Source of the DNA: Algisphaera agarilytica
Lineage (GTDB): Bacteria; Planctomycetota; Phycisphaerae; Phycisphaerales; Phycisphaeraceae
Length of the DNA stretch: 64,000 nt
Assembly (NCBI RefSeq): GCF_014207595.1
Contig: NZ_JACHGY010000001.1
Coordinates: forward strand, 2,672,836-2,736,835
Direction of reading: 5' to 3'
Shown here: positions 1 through 8,834 of the stretch, one piece after another
Layout: the number at the start of each line of letters is the position of its first letter
How positions within the stretch are numbered: the first letter of the stretch is position 1
Translations under genes and position numbers: made by a program
Notes under the pieces: model-generated
Told to the model about the DNA's origin: nothing
The model's database searches: none
Seen by the model: the letters and a program-made list of their open reading frames with translations, nothing else

Positions 1-551
1 TCCATCAGCGAACGCAGCGTCTCGCCGCACGCCACGCCGCGGATCGCTTCGAGGTCGACCCGCAGCACCGGCTGCTTGTACGCCACGATCGCCAGCGTCT
101 CCATCGCCGCCGGGCTCAGCTTCGACTGCGCCTTGGTCTTGTGCAGCGCCGCCAACACATCCGCGTACTCGGGCAGCGTCATGACCTGCCACCCGCCCGC
201 GACCTGCTCGATGCGGAACGCCCGGCCGGTCTCTTCGTACTCGCCGTTGAGCCGAGCGATCGCCTCGTTCACGGGCTTGGTCCCGCCGGGGAAGTTCAAT
301 CCCAACGCCTCGGCGATCTTGCCCGACGTCATCGCCCGCTCGCTGGTCAGCAGCGCCGCTTCGACCTTCGGCGTGATCTCATCCATGTCCACGTCGATCG
401 GCTCGGCCTGCTCCGCCGCCTCGGCCTCGACCTCCTCCGCAGATTCCTCTGCCGATCCATCCTCACTCGGCGTAGAGGCTTCGGTTTCGACGGCCTCTTC
501 AGACTCCGGCGTAGACGACTCTTCCGTGGTGGCTTGCTCATTTTCTGGCAT
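1..551 (-). CDS. scpB: Segregation and condensation protein B, N-terminal part (runs off window)
   Basis: ScpB is the winged-helix kleisin-partner subunit of the SMC-ScpA-ScpB condensin that compacts and segregates the chromosome. Read on the minus strand from the ATG at 551, the protein begins MPENEQATTEES, has a strongly acidic, low-complexity first ~55 residues, and then shows typical ScpB sequence: KVEAALLTSERAMTSGKIAE, then ETLAIVAYKQPVLRVDLEAI followed by RGV, the best conserved block of the family. The frame is still open at the window edge, so about 183 codons are visible and the C-terminus is missing. The acidic N-terminal extension is longer than in many ScpB proteins. It is divergent from the GH50 gene, with about 100 bp between start codons. 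The smc gene is in the same window at 24 kb. Identification is secure from the AYKQP motif block. Confidence 0.9.
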   Translation of the reverse strand, partial: MPENEQATTEESSTPESEEAVETEASTPSEDGSAEESAEEVEAEAAEQAEPIDVDMDEITPKVEAALLTSERAMTSGKIAEALGLNFPGGTKPVNEAIARLNGEYEETGRAFRIEQVAGGWQVMTLPEYADVLAALHKTKAQSKLSPAAMETLAIVAYKQPVLRVDLEAIRGVACGETLRSLM

Positions 552-653
552 AGCGGGATTGTACTTCAATCGCCAAGCATGGGCGGATGCGGCGATAGTC
601 CACTTCTCCGCCCCATCGTGCGACGGGGCCATGTTTTCTGCTACGTTTCGGAC

Positions 654-2762
654 ATGGCCACCCCTGATTCCATGCCGCTCTTTCGGTTCACCTCCGACTT
701 CGACCTGGCCCGTGTCACGACACACGACGCCGCGGTTCAGTTAGCCGACGGCGACGGCCTGCAGATCGACACCGCCAACACCTCCCCCAGCCCGGGCATC
801 ACGCTCCATGCCCCAGACGGCCAACCCTGGGACCTCGACCCTTACCAGTGCGTCAAGCTCCACGTCGCCAACCTCGGCGAACACCCCGCAGAACTCATCT
901 TCAAGGTCGGCGATCCCGCCGACGCGATGCAGGCCTGGCAGATGGAGCACCGCGTCCACCTCCCGCCGGGTGAATCCCGGACCATCGCCAAAGACCTCGT
1001 GCCCACCCCCTGGCGTTTCACCACGCCCGTCGAGTTCCTCGCGATGCGGGCCGGCCCCGGCCAACCGCGGGCCGACCTCTCGTCCATCCCGCAGCTCCGG
1101 CTGACGCTCAACCACCCCGCGCACCCACACAAGCTGGCCATCTCTCACATCCGTGCGACCAACCCGGTGCAGCACCGATCGGCCGAGGGCTTCTTCCCGT
1201 TCATCGATCGCTTCGGGCAATACAAACACGACCACTGGCCGGGCAAAACGTTGTCGGTTGATGACCTCCAACAAGCCGCCCGTGAAGAACGGAAGCAACT
1301 TGAACAACACCCCGGGCCCGCACATTTCGATGCCTACGGCGGATGGGCCGAGGGACCTCAACTCCAAGCCACCGGACGCTTCCGCGCCGAGAAACGCAAC
1401 GACGCCTGGTGGCTGGTCGACCCCGAGGGCCGGCTGTTCTGGTCGCACGGTGCCTGCTGTGTCCACGCCGCCACCGCCAACACCGGCATCACCGATCGCG
1501 AAGACTACTTCGAGTGGCTCCCGCCCGAAGACTCCGACTTCGCCGAGTTCTACGGCAACGCCGGCCGCGCTTCTCACGGCCATTACCAAACCCTCGACCG
1601 CTACCGCACCTACAACTTCACCGGCTCCAACCTCTACCAAAAGCACGGCCCCGGCTGGCGCGAAACTTTCTACGCCACCACCCACGCCCGCATGCGTTCG
1701 TGGGGCATGAACACCCTCGCGATCGCTTCGGACCCCGAGCTCTGCCGACAAGGCAAAACCCCCTACACCGAAACCGTCTGGGTCCGAGACACCCGCAAGC
1801 TCGAGGCCTCCAAGGGCTACTGGGGCAAGTTCCACGATGTCTTCGACCCCGGCTTCCGCAGCGCTCTCCGTGACGCGCTGGCCAGACACACCCACGCCGC
1901 AGCCGATCCGTGGTGCATCGGCTTCTTCATCGAGAACGAGCTCTCCTGGGGCGCGGATGCCTCGCTGGCTCTGGCCACCCTCGCCGGGCCCGCCGACCAA
2001 CCCGCCAAGCACGTCTTCATTGAAGATCTCTATGCGAAGTACACCACCATCGATGCGCTCAACGCGCAATGGGATACGAATCACGCCTCGTGGGACGCGT
2101 TGCGGCAATGCACGCAGCCGCCCGACAGCACCATGGCTTGGGACGACCTCATCGACTTCTACACCAAGACTGTCGAGACGTATTTTGCAACGGTGTACGA
2201 AGAGATGAAGGCGGTTGCGCCCGACACGATGTACCTGGGCTGCCGGTTGGCCTGGGCGATCAGCGACATCGTCACGCGCACCGCGGCGCGTTACGCCGAT
2301 GTGTTGAGTTTCAACAAGTATCAGCCCGATGTCGCCGAGGTTGGTTTGCCCGAAGGCGTGGACAAGCCGATGGTCATCAGCGAGTTCCACTTCGGGGCTC
2401 TGGACCGCGGGAGTCTCCACGTCGGCATCCTGGCCGCTGTCTCGCAATCCGAGCGGGCCGAAAAATACAAGACCTACCTCCACTCGGCCCTGCACAACCC
2501 GTTCATCGTCGGCACCCACTGGTTCCAGTACGCCGACCAGCCCCCGACGGGCCGCGGCGACGGCGAGAACTACAACGTGGGCCTCATCGACCTCGCCGAC
2601 AAGCCCTTCCCCGAACTGACCCAGGCCGTGACCGAGGTTGGCCACGCGCTCTATCCGACCCGGCACAGCGCGGCCGTGAAAGACCAATTGCACCAGCCCC
2701 CGCCCACGCCCAAGCTCGATCACCAGACGCACGACCACGAGATGTACCAGCGCTCGAACTAG
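654..2762 (+). CDS. GH50-type beta-agarase-like glycoside hydrolase
   Basis: A 702-residue protein resembling GH50 exo-beta-agarases, which cut agarose or neoagaro-oligosaccharides in a TIM-barrel active site. The N-terminal ~230 residues form a jelly-roll-like carbohydrate-binding region, followed by the barrel from about residue 260 (GRFRAEKRNDAWWLVDPEGR). Candidate catalytic residues are Glu429 in FFIENELSW (acid/base) and Glu577 in MVISEFHFGA (nucleophile). I chose the ATG at 654 (MATPDSMPLF) because the open frame upstream runs antisense across scpB and is an arginine-rich shadow. No signal peptide is visible from this start, so the enzyme may act inside the cell on imported oligosaccharides. 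Together with the GH86 gene at 40 kb and two sulfatases it suggests agar or porphyran use. GH50 is the best family fit; other clan-GH-A families such as GH42 are less likely. Confidence 0.82.
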   Translation: MATPDSMPLFRFTSDFDLARVTTHDAAVQLADGDGLQIDTANTSPSPGITLHAPDGQPWDLDPYQCVKLHVANLGEHPAELIFKVGDPADAMQAWQMEHRVHLPPGESRTIAKDLVPTPWRFTTPVEFLAMRAGPGQPRADLSSIPQLRLTLNHPAHPHKLAISHIRATNPVQHRSAEGFFPFIDRFGQYKHDHWPGKTLSVDDLQQAAREERKQLEQHPGPAHFDAYGGWAEGPQLQATGRFRAEKRNDAWWLVDPEGRLFWSHGACCVHAATANTGITDREDYFEWLPPEDSDFAEFYGNAGRASHGHYQTLDRYRTYNFTGSNLYQKHGPGWRETFYATTHARMRSWGMNTLAIASDPELCRQGKTPYTETVWVRDTRKLEASKGYWGKFHDVFDPGFRSALRDALARHTHAAADPWCIGFFIENELSWGADASLALATLAGPADQPAKHVFIEDLYAKYTTIDALNAQWDTNHASWDALRQCTQPPDSTMAWDDLIDFYTKTVETYFATVYEEMKAVAPDTMYLGCRLAWAISDIVTRTAARYADVLSFNKYQPDVAEVGLPEGVDKPMVISEFHFGALDRGSLHVGILAAVSQSERAEKYKTYLHSALHNPFIVGTHWFQYADQPPTGRGDGENYNVGLIDLADKPFPELTQAVTEVGHALYPTRHSAAVKDQLHQPPPTPKLDHQTHDHEMYQRSN

Positions 2763-3429
2763 AGCGGCCGATCGTTTTGCGATTCATCGGAGCGACGTCT
2801 GCGTGCGCACGGCCGGTCGTGCGGGAGCCGGACGATTTAAAAAAATTTCACCCGTCTATCGCCAGTCGCTGCGGCGAGTTAGCGATTCGCGTGTCGCTGC
2901 GGTGCGCACAACCGTGACACGCTGCCCCCTATAGGAGGGAGATGTTTTCGGCACCCCGCGGCGGCGGGACGGTTAAAGGCAAGGACCGTCTCGTGAGATG
3001 CGTGGGGAGGGCCGGGCTCGCGTTTTGAAGCGTGGGGGTTTCGGCGTTCGTCGGTGAGTCACCTTGCCGACAACAGACACGATGGACCGTGGCGTAATCG
3101 CGCGGCCACCCCCCGCACGCGGGTCGAGGACGTTGGCTTGAAGTGAACCGCGCGACACGGGCCGATGCGTGTGGCGGGGTTGAGCCGGGCGTTCGCTCTT
3201 TGGAAATTAGGGGCTTGGGTGTTGGGGGCTTAGGGGCTTGGGTTGCGCAATAGCCGCGTGGCTACGCCACGCTGGTCGTCGTCTTGTAGGTCAGGTCTTC
3301 GACCTGACGCCGTCGGGGTTGGTACGGGTTGTGGGTGTCAGGTCGAAGACCTGACCTACTTCGAATGGCGGATTAAGGCTAAAATCTCAGGCCGTTTCGC
3401 TGATTCCTTTCCCTATCAGGTCTGTCATC
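2763..3429. other. Gene-free stretch with palindromes
   Basis: No convincing gene. A 28-codon frame starting at 2942 follows an AGGAGG, but the spacing is only 2 nt and the peptide (MFSAPRGGGTVKGK...) has no recognisable character. From about 3205 there is GGGGCTTGGG-type duplication (around 3208 and 3230), then the hairpin GCGTGGCTACGCCACGC near 3254-3270, then the palindrome pair described separately. The stretch looks like a landing area for short repeats rather than a non-coding RNA gene I can name. Confidence 0.5.
3286..3359. repeat. Inverted pair of a GTAGGTCAGG palindromic element
   Basis: Arms 3286-3308 and 3337-3359 are reverse complements, starting GTAGGTCAGG and ending CCTGACCTAC. 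Each arm contains its own palindrome, CAGGTCTTCGACCTG in the first and CAGGTCGAAGACCTG in the second. The 3337-3359 arm recurs identically at 5014-5036, on the other side of the sulfatase gene, and a variant pair sits at 4912-4980. This is REP-like organisation. Confidence 0.85.
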
Positions 3430-4908
3430 ATGAATGCTCTGTCTCGTCTCGCGTGTGTTTTCCGGTTTCGTGGGCTGGCCGCCATGTTCTTGGTGGGGCT
3501 GATGGTGACGGCGGCTTCGGCCGCTCCCGAGAAGCGACCCAACATCATCCTGTTCATGCTCGACGACGCGAGCCCCGGCGAGTTTTCGCCTTACGGCACG
3601 GCCGAGCGTCCCGCGGCGTTCGACACGCCGAGCGTGCAACGCCTCGCGGACCACGGCATGACGTTTACCACGGGCTGGGCGACCCCGCTTTGCGCCCCCA
3701 CGCGGGCGCTGCTGATGACCGGCAAGTACGGCATCAACACCGGGCAACTGAGCAACAGCCTGAAGCTGCCAGACGATGACTTCTTCGTGAAGCACCCGTC
3801 GATGGCCCAGACGTTGGCGGACAGCGGCTACCGGACCGCGCTCGCGGGCAAGTGGATGCTGCCGGGTTTGCCGGACGAGCCCGGCGCGGGGTTCGACGAA
3901 CACCTCGGCTACGCGGGTTACTTCGGGCGGACCTACTTCGATGTCTGGACCGGGCCGTGGTTCGGCTGGAAGGATCCCGACAAGCTGTTCCCGTCACGCG
4001 AAGAAGTGACCACGGGCGGGTACATCTCGCCGTCGATCTACTGGTACCCCGCGTTGGTGAAAGATGGCAAGATCCAACCCAGCGATGAGAAAACCTTCGG
4101 GCCGGACGAGGTGCACGACTACGCCCTCGAGTTCATCACCCGGGACCACGGCGATCAGCCGTTCTTCCTGTACTACGCCGAGTTCCTCCCGCACCGGCCG
4201 TGGGTTGGCGTGCCGACGTCGCCGGGATCGGGGCAAGCGACCGAGCCGGGTATCGCGAATCAGATCCACCACATCGATCTGTATGTCGGCAACATGCTGA
4301 AAGCTCTGGAAGACGCGGGCATCGCCGACAACACGATCTTCATCTTCACCTCGGATAACCCCACGCAGGGCTACGGCAAGAACGTTGCCTCCGAACTCGG
4401 CGCACGCGTACCGTTGATCGTGGCCGGCCCGGGCGTTGAAGCGGGACAGGTCACCCAGGCCTTGGTCGACTTCTCCGACCTGTATCCGACCGTCATGGAC
4501 CTCGCGGGGCTGGACCCGGCCGACGTCGAAGGACTCGACGGCCAGAGTTTCGTGCCGGTGCTGAGTGGCGAGAGTGACTCGGTCCGCGAGTGGATCTACA
4601 GCTACGTCGACGCGTGGCGATTCGTTCGCGATCGCGATTGGTTCCTCGCCGCGGACGGCGTGATGTGGCGGACCGCTGAGTCGGGCGACATGCTCGACTA
4701 CCAGCGCATCGACACGCCCACGCCCGAGAGCGAAGCGGCGAAGCAGCGTTTGTTGCAACACATCGCCCACCTGCCCGAGCCGACCTTTGAGGAATACGGC
4801 GAGAACCTGAACAAGGCGAAACAGAAAACCTGGGTGTTCACCTCAGGCGATCACATGCTCAACATGGGCGACAAGTGGAAAGACGACCCCGAACGCAGTG
4901 AGCCGTGA
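3430..4908 (+). CDS. Secreted sulfatase (formylglycine-type)
   Basis: A 492-residue type-I sulfatase predicted to remove sulfate esters from polysaccharides outside the cytoplasm. Residues 1-31 form a signal peptide ending in AASA. The metal-binding start of the fold is RPNIILFMLDDASPGEFSPY, and the modification motif is PLCAPTRALLMTGKYG with Cys88 as the residue expected to become formylglycine (C-x-P-x-R consensus). Later metal ligands are likely in FTSDNPTQGYGKN. Its length is typical for the family. The gene stands alone: palindromic repeats lie on both sides and no sulfatase-maturing enzyme is seen in the window. The substrate cannot be read from sequence; sulfated algal galactan is an inference from the nearby agarase-like genes. 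Confidence 0.88.
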   Translation: MNALSRLACVFRFRGLAAMFLVGLMVTAASAAPEKRPNIILFMLDDASPGEFSPYGTAERPAAFDTPSVQRLADHGMTFTTGWATPLCAPTRALLMTGKYGINTGQLSNSLKLPDDDFFVKHPSMAQTLADSGYRTALAGKWMLPGLPDEPGAGFDEHLGYAGYFGRTYFDVWTGPWFGWKDPDKLFPSREEVTTGGYISPSIYWYPALVKDGKIQPSDEKTFGPDEVHDYALEFITRDHGDQPFFLYYAEFLPHRPWVGVPTSPGSGQATEPGIANQIHHIDLYVGNMLKALEDAGIADNTIFIFTSDNPTQGYGKNVASELGARVPLIVAGPGVEAGQVTQALVDFSDLYPTVMDLAGLDPADVEGLDGQSFVPVLSGESDSVREWIYSYVDAWRFVRDRDWFLAADGVMWRTAESGDMLDYQRIDTPTPESEAAKQRLLQHIAHLPEPTFEEYGENLNKAKQKTWVFTSGDHMLNMGDKWKDDPERSEP

Positions 4909-4911
4909 GAT

Positions 4912-5036
4912 GTAGGTCAGGCATGCTTGCCTGACGCGAGGTTTCTGTGGCTTGATGTCAGGCAGGCATGCCTGACCTACAGACTGACGTTTCCCGGAAT
5001 CGAAAACTCACGTGTCAGGTCGAAGACCTGACCTAC
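4912..5036. repeat. Cluster of GTAGGTCAGG palindromic elements after the sulfatase
   Basis: Starting a few bases after the sulfatase stop, 4912-4935 and 4957-4980 form an inverted pair (GTAGGTCAGGCATGC... and ...GCATGCCTGACCTAC), and 5014-5036 is an exact copy of 3337-3359. The shared ends GTAGGTCAGG/CCTGACCTAC with different centres show one family with at least two subtypes. The hairpins may also terminate transcripts between the convergent sulfatase and amidase genes. Confidence 0.85.
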
Positions 5037-5043
5037 CGAGCGA

Positions 5044-5766
5044 TCACGCGATCACGCCGGTGCGGCGGAGGTGGTTGATGTGGGCCTGGAGGGTGCGGCC
5101 GGGGCACTGCGTGGGGTTGATTTCGCGGTGGGTGCGGACGGCGTGGGCGGGGACGCCGTGGGTCGCCATCATCTGCTTGGTGAACTCACCGAGCTTCTTG
5201 ACCTGGGCGTTGCTGGGCTTCTGCTTTTCGAAGTTGCCCAGGACCAGGATGCCGAGGTTGTTTTCGTTGTTGTTGCTGACGTGGGCGCCCTGGTATTTGA
5301 TGGGGCGGCCTTCGATGACACGGCCAGCGCGGTCGATGATGTAGTGGTAGCCGATGTCGGCCCAGCCGCGGTCGCGGGTGTGGATCTGGCGGATGTTCTC
5401 GATGCGGTCGTAGGCGGCGGTCGCGGAGGTGAAGGTCACCGGGGTCCAGCCTTCGTGGTGGATGGTGATCTTCTTGACGCCGTTCATGGCATTGACGTTG
5501 CGGCCGGTGCCGTGGCGGGTCCACTGCTTGCGGGCGATGACGCCGGGCACGGCTTGGGTGGCCGACTCCTTGGCGGGGACGGGCGTCGGGCGGGCGGCGG
5601 TGTAGTTCGGGTGGGTCTGCGAGACGCGGGTCGGGGACTTGACGCCTTCGGGCCAAATCGGTCCCACACGCTCGGCGGAGCGGCTGCTGGTCGAAGACGT
5701 GGTCGCACAGCCGGTGGCCGCGAGGCTGAGGCCGGCGATCAGGATTTCACGTCGGGAAAGATTCAT
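5044..5766 (-). CDS. N-acetylmuramoyl-L-alanine amidase (Amidase_2/PGRP fold), lipoprotein
   Basis: A 240-residue peptidoglycan amidase that should cut the bond between N-acetylmuramic acid and the L-Ala of the stem peptide. From the ATG at 5766 the N-terminus is MNLSRREILIAGLSLAATGC, a twin-arginine-like signal (SRREIL) with a lipobox-like end at Cys20, so it is probably exported by Tat and lipid-anchored. The catalytic domain starts near residue 75; zinc ligands are expected in ITIHHEGWTP (His), VRTHREINPT (His) and TQCPGR (Cys), the T7-lysozyme-type triad. An ATG 22 codons upstream is possible but would bury the signal sequence. It faces the sulfatase gene with palindromes between them. 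Confidence 0.85.
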   Translation of the reverse strand: MNLSRREILIAGLSLAATGCATTSSTSSRSAERVGPIWPEGVKSPTRVSQTHPNYTAARPTPVPAKESATQAVPGVIARKQWTRHGTGRNVNAMNGVKKITIHHEGWTPVTFTSATAAYDRIENIRQIHTRDRGWADIGYHYIIDRAGRVIEGRPIKYQGAHVSNNNENNLGILVLGNFEKQKPSNAQVKKLGEFTKQMMATHGVPAHAVRTHREINPTQCPGRTLQAHINHLRRTGVIA

Positions 5767-5899
5767 AACAGGTCGCTCAAGAGATTCCCGGGGCAGCCAG
5801 GCGTGATCAAGCAAAAAACGCCAACGGTTCATGCTATCGGCGGGCGGGGTCCGCGGGGTCGAGAATCGAACAGATTGACATTATATCGGACCTTGCGCT

Positions 5900-7396
5900 C
5901 TAGGCCGCGACGGGTTTTGCGGTTTGGAATACCGCGGAATCGGCCGCGGCGAGGACCACCGTGGGCTGATCCGGGTTCGTGGTGGCCTGCGGACGGGGCA
6001 CCGACCAGGAATGGATCGCCCGGACCTGCATCGCCAGCTCGTGGGGCAGGTAGGTGTCGGTCGGGGCGACCACCGCAAACACCGCGTCGTCCCGCATGAC
6101 CCGCGGGGCCTGGGCGATCACCCGCGTGGGGTTGGGGTGGCGGTCGATGCCCAGCGGCCAGAACACCAGGTCCATCGAATCGTCTTCCCAGGGTAGCACG
6201 CCCGGGTCGGTCTGGTGCGTAAACGTGGGCGACTGCCCGGGATAGGTCTTGCCCGCGAGGAATTGTTGCCCGAGCGCCACATGATCTGCGCTCAACTCCA
6301 CGGCCTGGACCGTCATGCCGAGCTGCGCGAGCAGGTGGGCGAGCAGGCCGTCGTTGGCACCGATGAGGCCGACGCTCAGGGGCTGAGCACGGGTGCCGGC
6401 CACCTGCCGAGCGATGGTGACGCGGAAGTCGAGCTGCTGGCGGAACGCGGCGTCTTCGCCGTAGCGTTTCCAGTGCGAGGTCTCGATGGTCGGGCGGGGG
6501 CCGGTGGCGAGGGCGTAGGCGTCCTCGCCGGGCAGGCCGAACACCTCGGGGTTCCAGAGCAGGGGGGTGCCGGCGTAACGCTGCCGCACGTAATCGAGGT
6601 CGGCCGAGAGGCGGTCGAACCCCCACTTGTCGATGAAGGACTGCCGGGCCGAGTCGATCCCGCCGTCGGTGTCGGCGTGGTTGTTACGCAGGTCGCGAAG
6701 CGAGTGGCGGTGGATGAACTCGATGTGCGGGACGGCAAAGCAGCGATAGCCTTCGAGGCGGGCACGCATGCCAAATTCGACGGTTTGTCCACGGAGGATG
6801 TTCTCGTCGTAGCCGCCGAGCTTGTCGTGGACTTCACGCTTGCAGCAGTAGAAACAGCCCATCACGTGATCGACCTCGGCGGGTCGCAGCACCTGGCTGC
6901 GCTCGGCCCCTTGGTACAGGTGGTGATAGCCCTTGGGGTGGAGCACGAAGTCGCCGAAGCTGTGGACCCACTTGCCGCCGTCGGTGAGTTGCTTGGGGCC
7001 GACAACGCCGAGTTCGGCGGGGCCCTGGTCGAACACGGCGCAGAGCTTGGTGACCCAATTCGGCGTGAGCACGGTGATGTCGCCGTCGAGGCGGACGAGG
7101 ATGTCGCCACGCGAAGCTTCGACGAGCTTGTTCGCCGTCTTGGCCAGCACGCCACAGTGCTCGGCCTCGATGAGTTTCAGGAAGCCGTCATCGCGCCACT
7201 GGCGCAGCGTTGCGAGGCTGTCGTCGGTCGAGCCGTCGTCGTAGGCGATGACCTCGAAGCGCGTGGTTTCGTGTTGCAGGGTGTCGCGCAGCGACTCGAG
7301 CAGGTCCCCGATGAGGTCCACGGCCCGGTCGCGCGACGACTCCCGGCCGTTGTTGTAATTCGGGATCAGGATCGAGACACGCGGCGCGTTGGACAT
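5900..7396 (-). CDS. GT2 glycosyltransferase with C-terminal Rossmann/methyltransferase-like domain
   Basis: A 498-residue cytoplasmic fusion. Residues 1-~260 are a family-2 glycosyltransferase: RVSILIPNYNNG at the N-terminus, FEVIAYDDGSTDDS, the metal-binding VRLDGDITVL, and an acceptor-side half with HPKGYHHLYQGAE and VMGCFYCCKREVHDKLGGYD. After a linker, ~residues 340-498 resemble a SAM methyltransferase fold, but the expected DxGxGxG motif reads LSVGLIGANDGLLAHLLAQL, lacking the acidic start. It is therefore a degenerate or non-methylating domain. The gene is divergent from a paralogue at 7524, with 127 bp between starts, and lies near asnB and the flagellins. It may modify a surface glycan or flagellin; the substrate is unknown. 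Confidence 0.75.
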   Translation of the reverse strand: MSNAPRVSILIPNYNNGRESSRDRAVDLIGDLLESLRDTLQHETTRFEVIAYDDGSTDDSLATLRQWRDDGFLKLIEAEHCGVLAKTANKLVEASRGDILVRLDGDITVLTPNWVTKLCAVFDQGPAELGVVGPKQLTDGGKWVHSFGDFVLHPKGYHHLYQGAERSQVLRPAEVDHVMGCFYCCKREVHDKLGGYDENILRGQTVEFGMRARLEGYRCFAVPHIEFIHRHSLRDLRNNHADTDGGIDSARQSFIDKWGFDRLSADLDYVRQRYAGTPLLWNPEVFGLPGEDAYALATGPRPTIETSHWKRYGEDAAFRQQLDFRVTIARQVAGTRAQPLSVGLIGANDGLLAHLLAQLGMTVQAVELSADHVALGQQFLAGKTYPGQSPTFTHQTDPGVLPWEDDSMDLVFWPLGIDRHPNPTRVIAQAPRVMRDDAVFAVVAPTDTYLPHELAMQVRAIHSWSVPRPQATTNPDQPTVVLAAADSAVFQTAKPVAA

Positions 7397-7523
7397 GTCT
7401 CATTTATCGGTGGCCCGCCGCTTGGTTCTGGATTCACGGCGCAGCGGCCCAAACCGCCGCAGAGTGAACCGGATTCGGCGGGTGAAGTAGCGAAAAGCGG
7501 GCGTGGAGACCGATAAATCCCGC

Positions 7524-8771
7524 ATGAATACTTCGTTGATCGCCGGTACCGCTGCGCCCGTTGAGTCCACTGAAGCGGGTGAGGCCGCGTCGCTGCGTTG
7601 GGAACACCAGCGGGCGGGCGGCGTGGTGGTGATCCGCCACCGCACAGCCGTGGACATGCAGCCCACCGAGACCTGGCCGGACGAACTCGCCGCCTTCCTC
7701 GGGATGAGCGGACAGGTCGGCATGGTGGGTGCCAAGCGTCTCGCGCCCGACGGCTCGATCGTCTCGATGGGCGAGTTCGTCATCCACCCCAAGGGCTTCC
7801 ACCACCACGGAAAGGGCGTGCCCGCTCAGGCCTACCGCTTCCCCGAAGAAGTCGACACGATCGCGGGTGGCGTCGTGGTGATGAACGAAGAAGTCTTCGA
7901 CGAAGTCGGCGGCGAAGCGCTGCTCGGTTGGGGACAGATCGGCTTGCTCGCTTTGGGTATTGCTGTTCGGCAGACGGGACGCAAAGTGTTGGCCGTGCCG
8001 CAGGTGCTGGTGACCGACGCGTTTACCCCCGAGTATCAGGAAGACGAAGCGAAGAAGTTCCAGGAGCGGTTCGGCTTCGATTGGTTCTGTGCGGACATGG
8101 ACGCGGTGCGTGAACAGCACTTCGAAGACGGGCTGATGTGGAACGTGCGCTACCACGCCGCGGCGATGCCGTTTGAGAAATACGAAGAGCGCGGCGCGCT
8201 GGTGTGGGAGAGCTACCAGAAGGCCGACTTCTTCCGCAAGCGGGCACACCACCTCGCGAGTGCCGCCAAGCAGTGCTGCCCCAACGAAGGCGACCTGCTC
8301 TTGGATGTCGGTTGCGGCGACGGCTTCTTCTCGCACATGTTTGCTCAGCAGGGCATCGAAGTCCTGGGCATCGACCCCGAGCCCGAGGGTGTCGAGCAGT
8401 CCCGCCAGATGACCTCCACCCAGCAATACCCCGGCAAAGCCCCGCGTTTCGAACTGGGTCGCGGCGACGATATCCCCCGCGAAAACGAGAGTGTGGACGC
8501 GGTCACGCTGTTCGACGTCATCGAACACCTGGCCAACCCGATCGTCATCCTGCGTGAGATCTCACGCGTGCTCAAGCCCGGCGGCAAGGCGCTGATCGTC
8601 ACCCCGTCGTGGCAGTTCGGCGGCTCGTCGGATGCCGTGTACCACGGCTTCGAGTACACGATGGAAGAACTCGTCCGCCAGGTCGGCGCGACGCCCGGTT
8701 TGACCGTCGTGCATACAGGTCAGATCACCGGCGTCTATCGCGACCTGGTCATCGTGGCGCAAAAGGGTTGA
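7524..8771 (+). CDS. Methyltransferase fused to an incomplete GT2-like domain
   Basis: A 415-residue protein paralogous to its divergent neighbour. Its first ~190 residues match only the second half of a GT2 domain (VGMVGAKRLAPDG, EFVIHPKGFHHHGKG, TIAGGVVVMNEEVFDEVGG). The nucleotide-sugar-binding half with its DxD motif is absent. The C-terminal part is a complete class-I SAM methyltransferase: LLLDVGCGDGFFSHMFAQQG (motif I), VDAVTLFDVIEHLANP, and ISRVLKPGGKALIVTPSW. I chose the ATG at 7524; a GTG at 7503 would add seven residues. The domain loss makes glycosyltransfer unlikely while methylation looks intact. The C-terminal end meets a hairpin formed by two copies of the 17-bp repeat. Confidence 0.78.
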   Translation: MNTSLIAGTAAPVESTEAGEAASLRWEHQRAGGVVVIRHRTAVDMQPTETWPDELAAFLGMSGQVGMVGAKRLAPDGSIVSMGEFVIHPKGFHHHGKGVPAQAYRFPEEVDTIAGGVVVMNEEVFDEVGGEALLGWGQIGLLALGIAVRQTGRKVLAVPQVLVTDAFTPEYQEDEAKKFQERFGFDWFCADMDAVREQHFEDGLMWNVRYHAAAMPFEKYEERGALVWESYQKADFFRKRAHHLASAAKQCCPNEGDLLLDVGCGDGFFSHMFAQQGIEVLGIDPEPEGVEQSRQMTSTQQYPGKAPRFELGRGDDIPRENESVDAVTLFDVIEHLANPIVILREISRVLKPGGKALIVTPSWQFGGSSDAVYHGFEYTMEELVRQVGATPGLTVVHTGQITGVYRDLVIVAQKG

Positions 8772-8773
8772 GA

Positions 8774-8834
8774 GCCGCTTGCGGCTTAGCGGGTTCCCCG
8801 CATTCATGATGATTTGGGCTAAGCCGCAAGCGGC
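8774..8834. repeat. Inverted pair of the 17-bp palindromic repeat, possible bidirectional terminator
   Basis: GCCGCTTGCGGCTTAGC at 8774-8790 and its reverse complement GCTAAGCCGCAAGCGGC at 8818-8834 face each other across 27 bp. They lie exactly between the convergent methyltransferase gene (ends 8771) and asnB (ends 8835). A long hairpin can form on either strand. No T-run follows, so terminator function is inferred. Confidence 0.85.

Noticed and set aside
141-653. N-terminal extension of the GH50 frame
   Set aside because: It is antisense to scpB and Arg-rich; the ATG at 654 gives a protein with normal family start.
741-2738. Long minus-strand frame opposite the GH50 gene, and similar long antisense frames at 25795-28239 (-), 40256-42067 (+), 44357-46066 (+), 11381-12820 (+), 13563-14798 (+) and 62382-63902 (-)
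   Set aside because: They lie entirely opposite well-identified genes, have compositionally biased translations and no family features; they result from high GC at third positions.
2942-3028. 28-codon frame after AGGAGG
   Set aside because: Spacing of 2 nt is too short for efficient initiation and the peptide has no distinctive feature.
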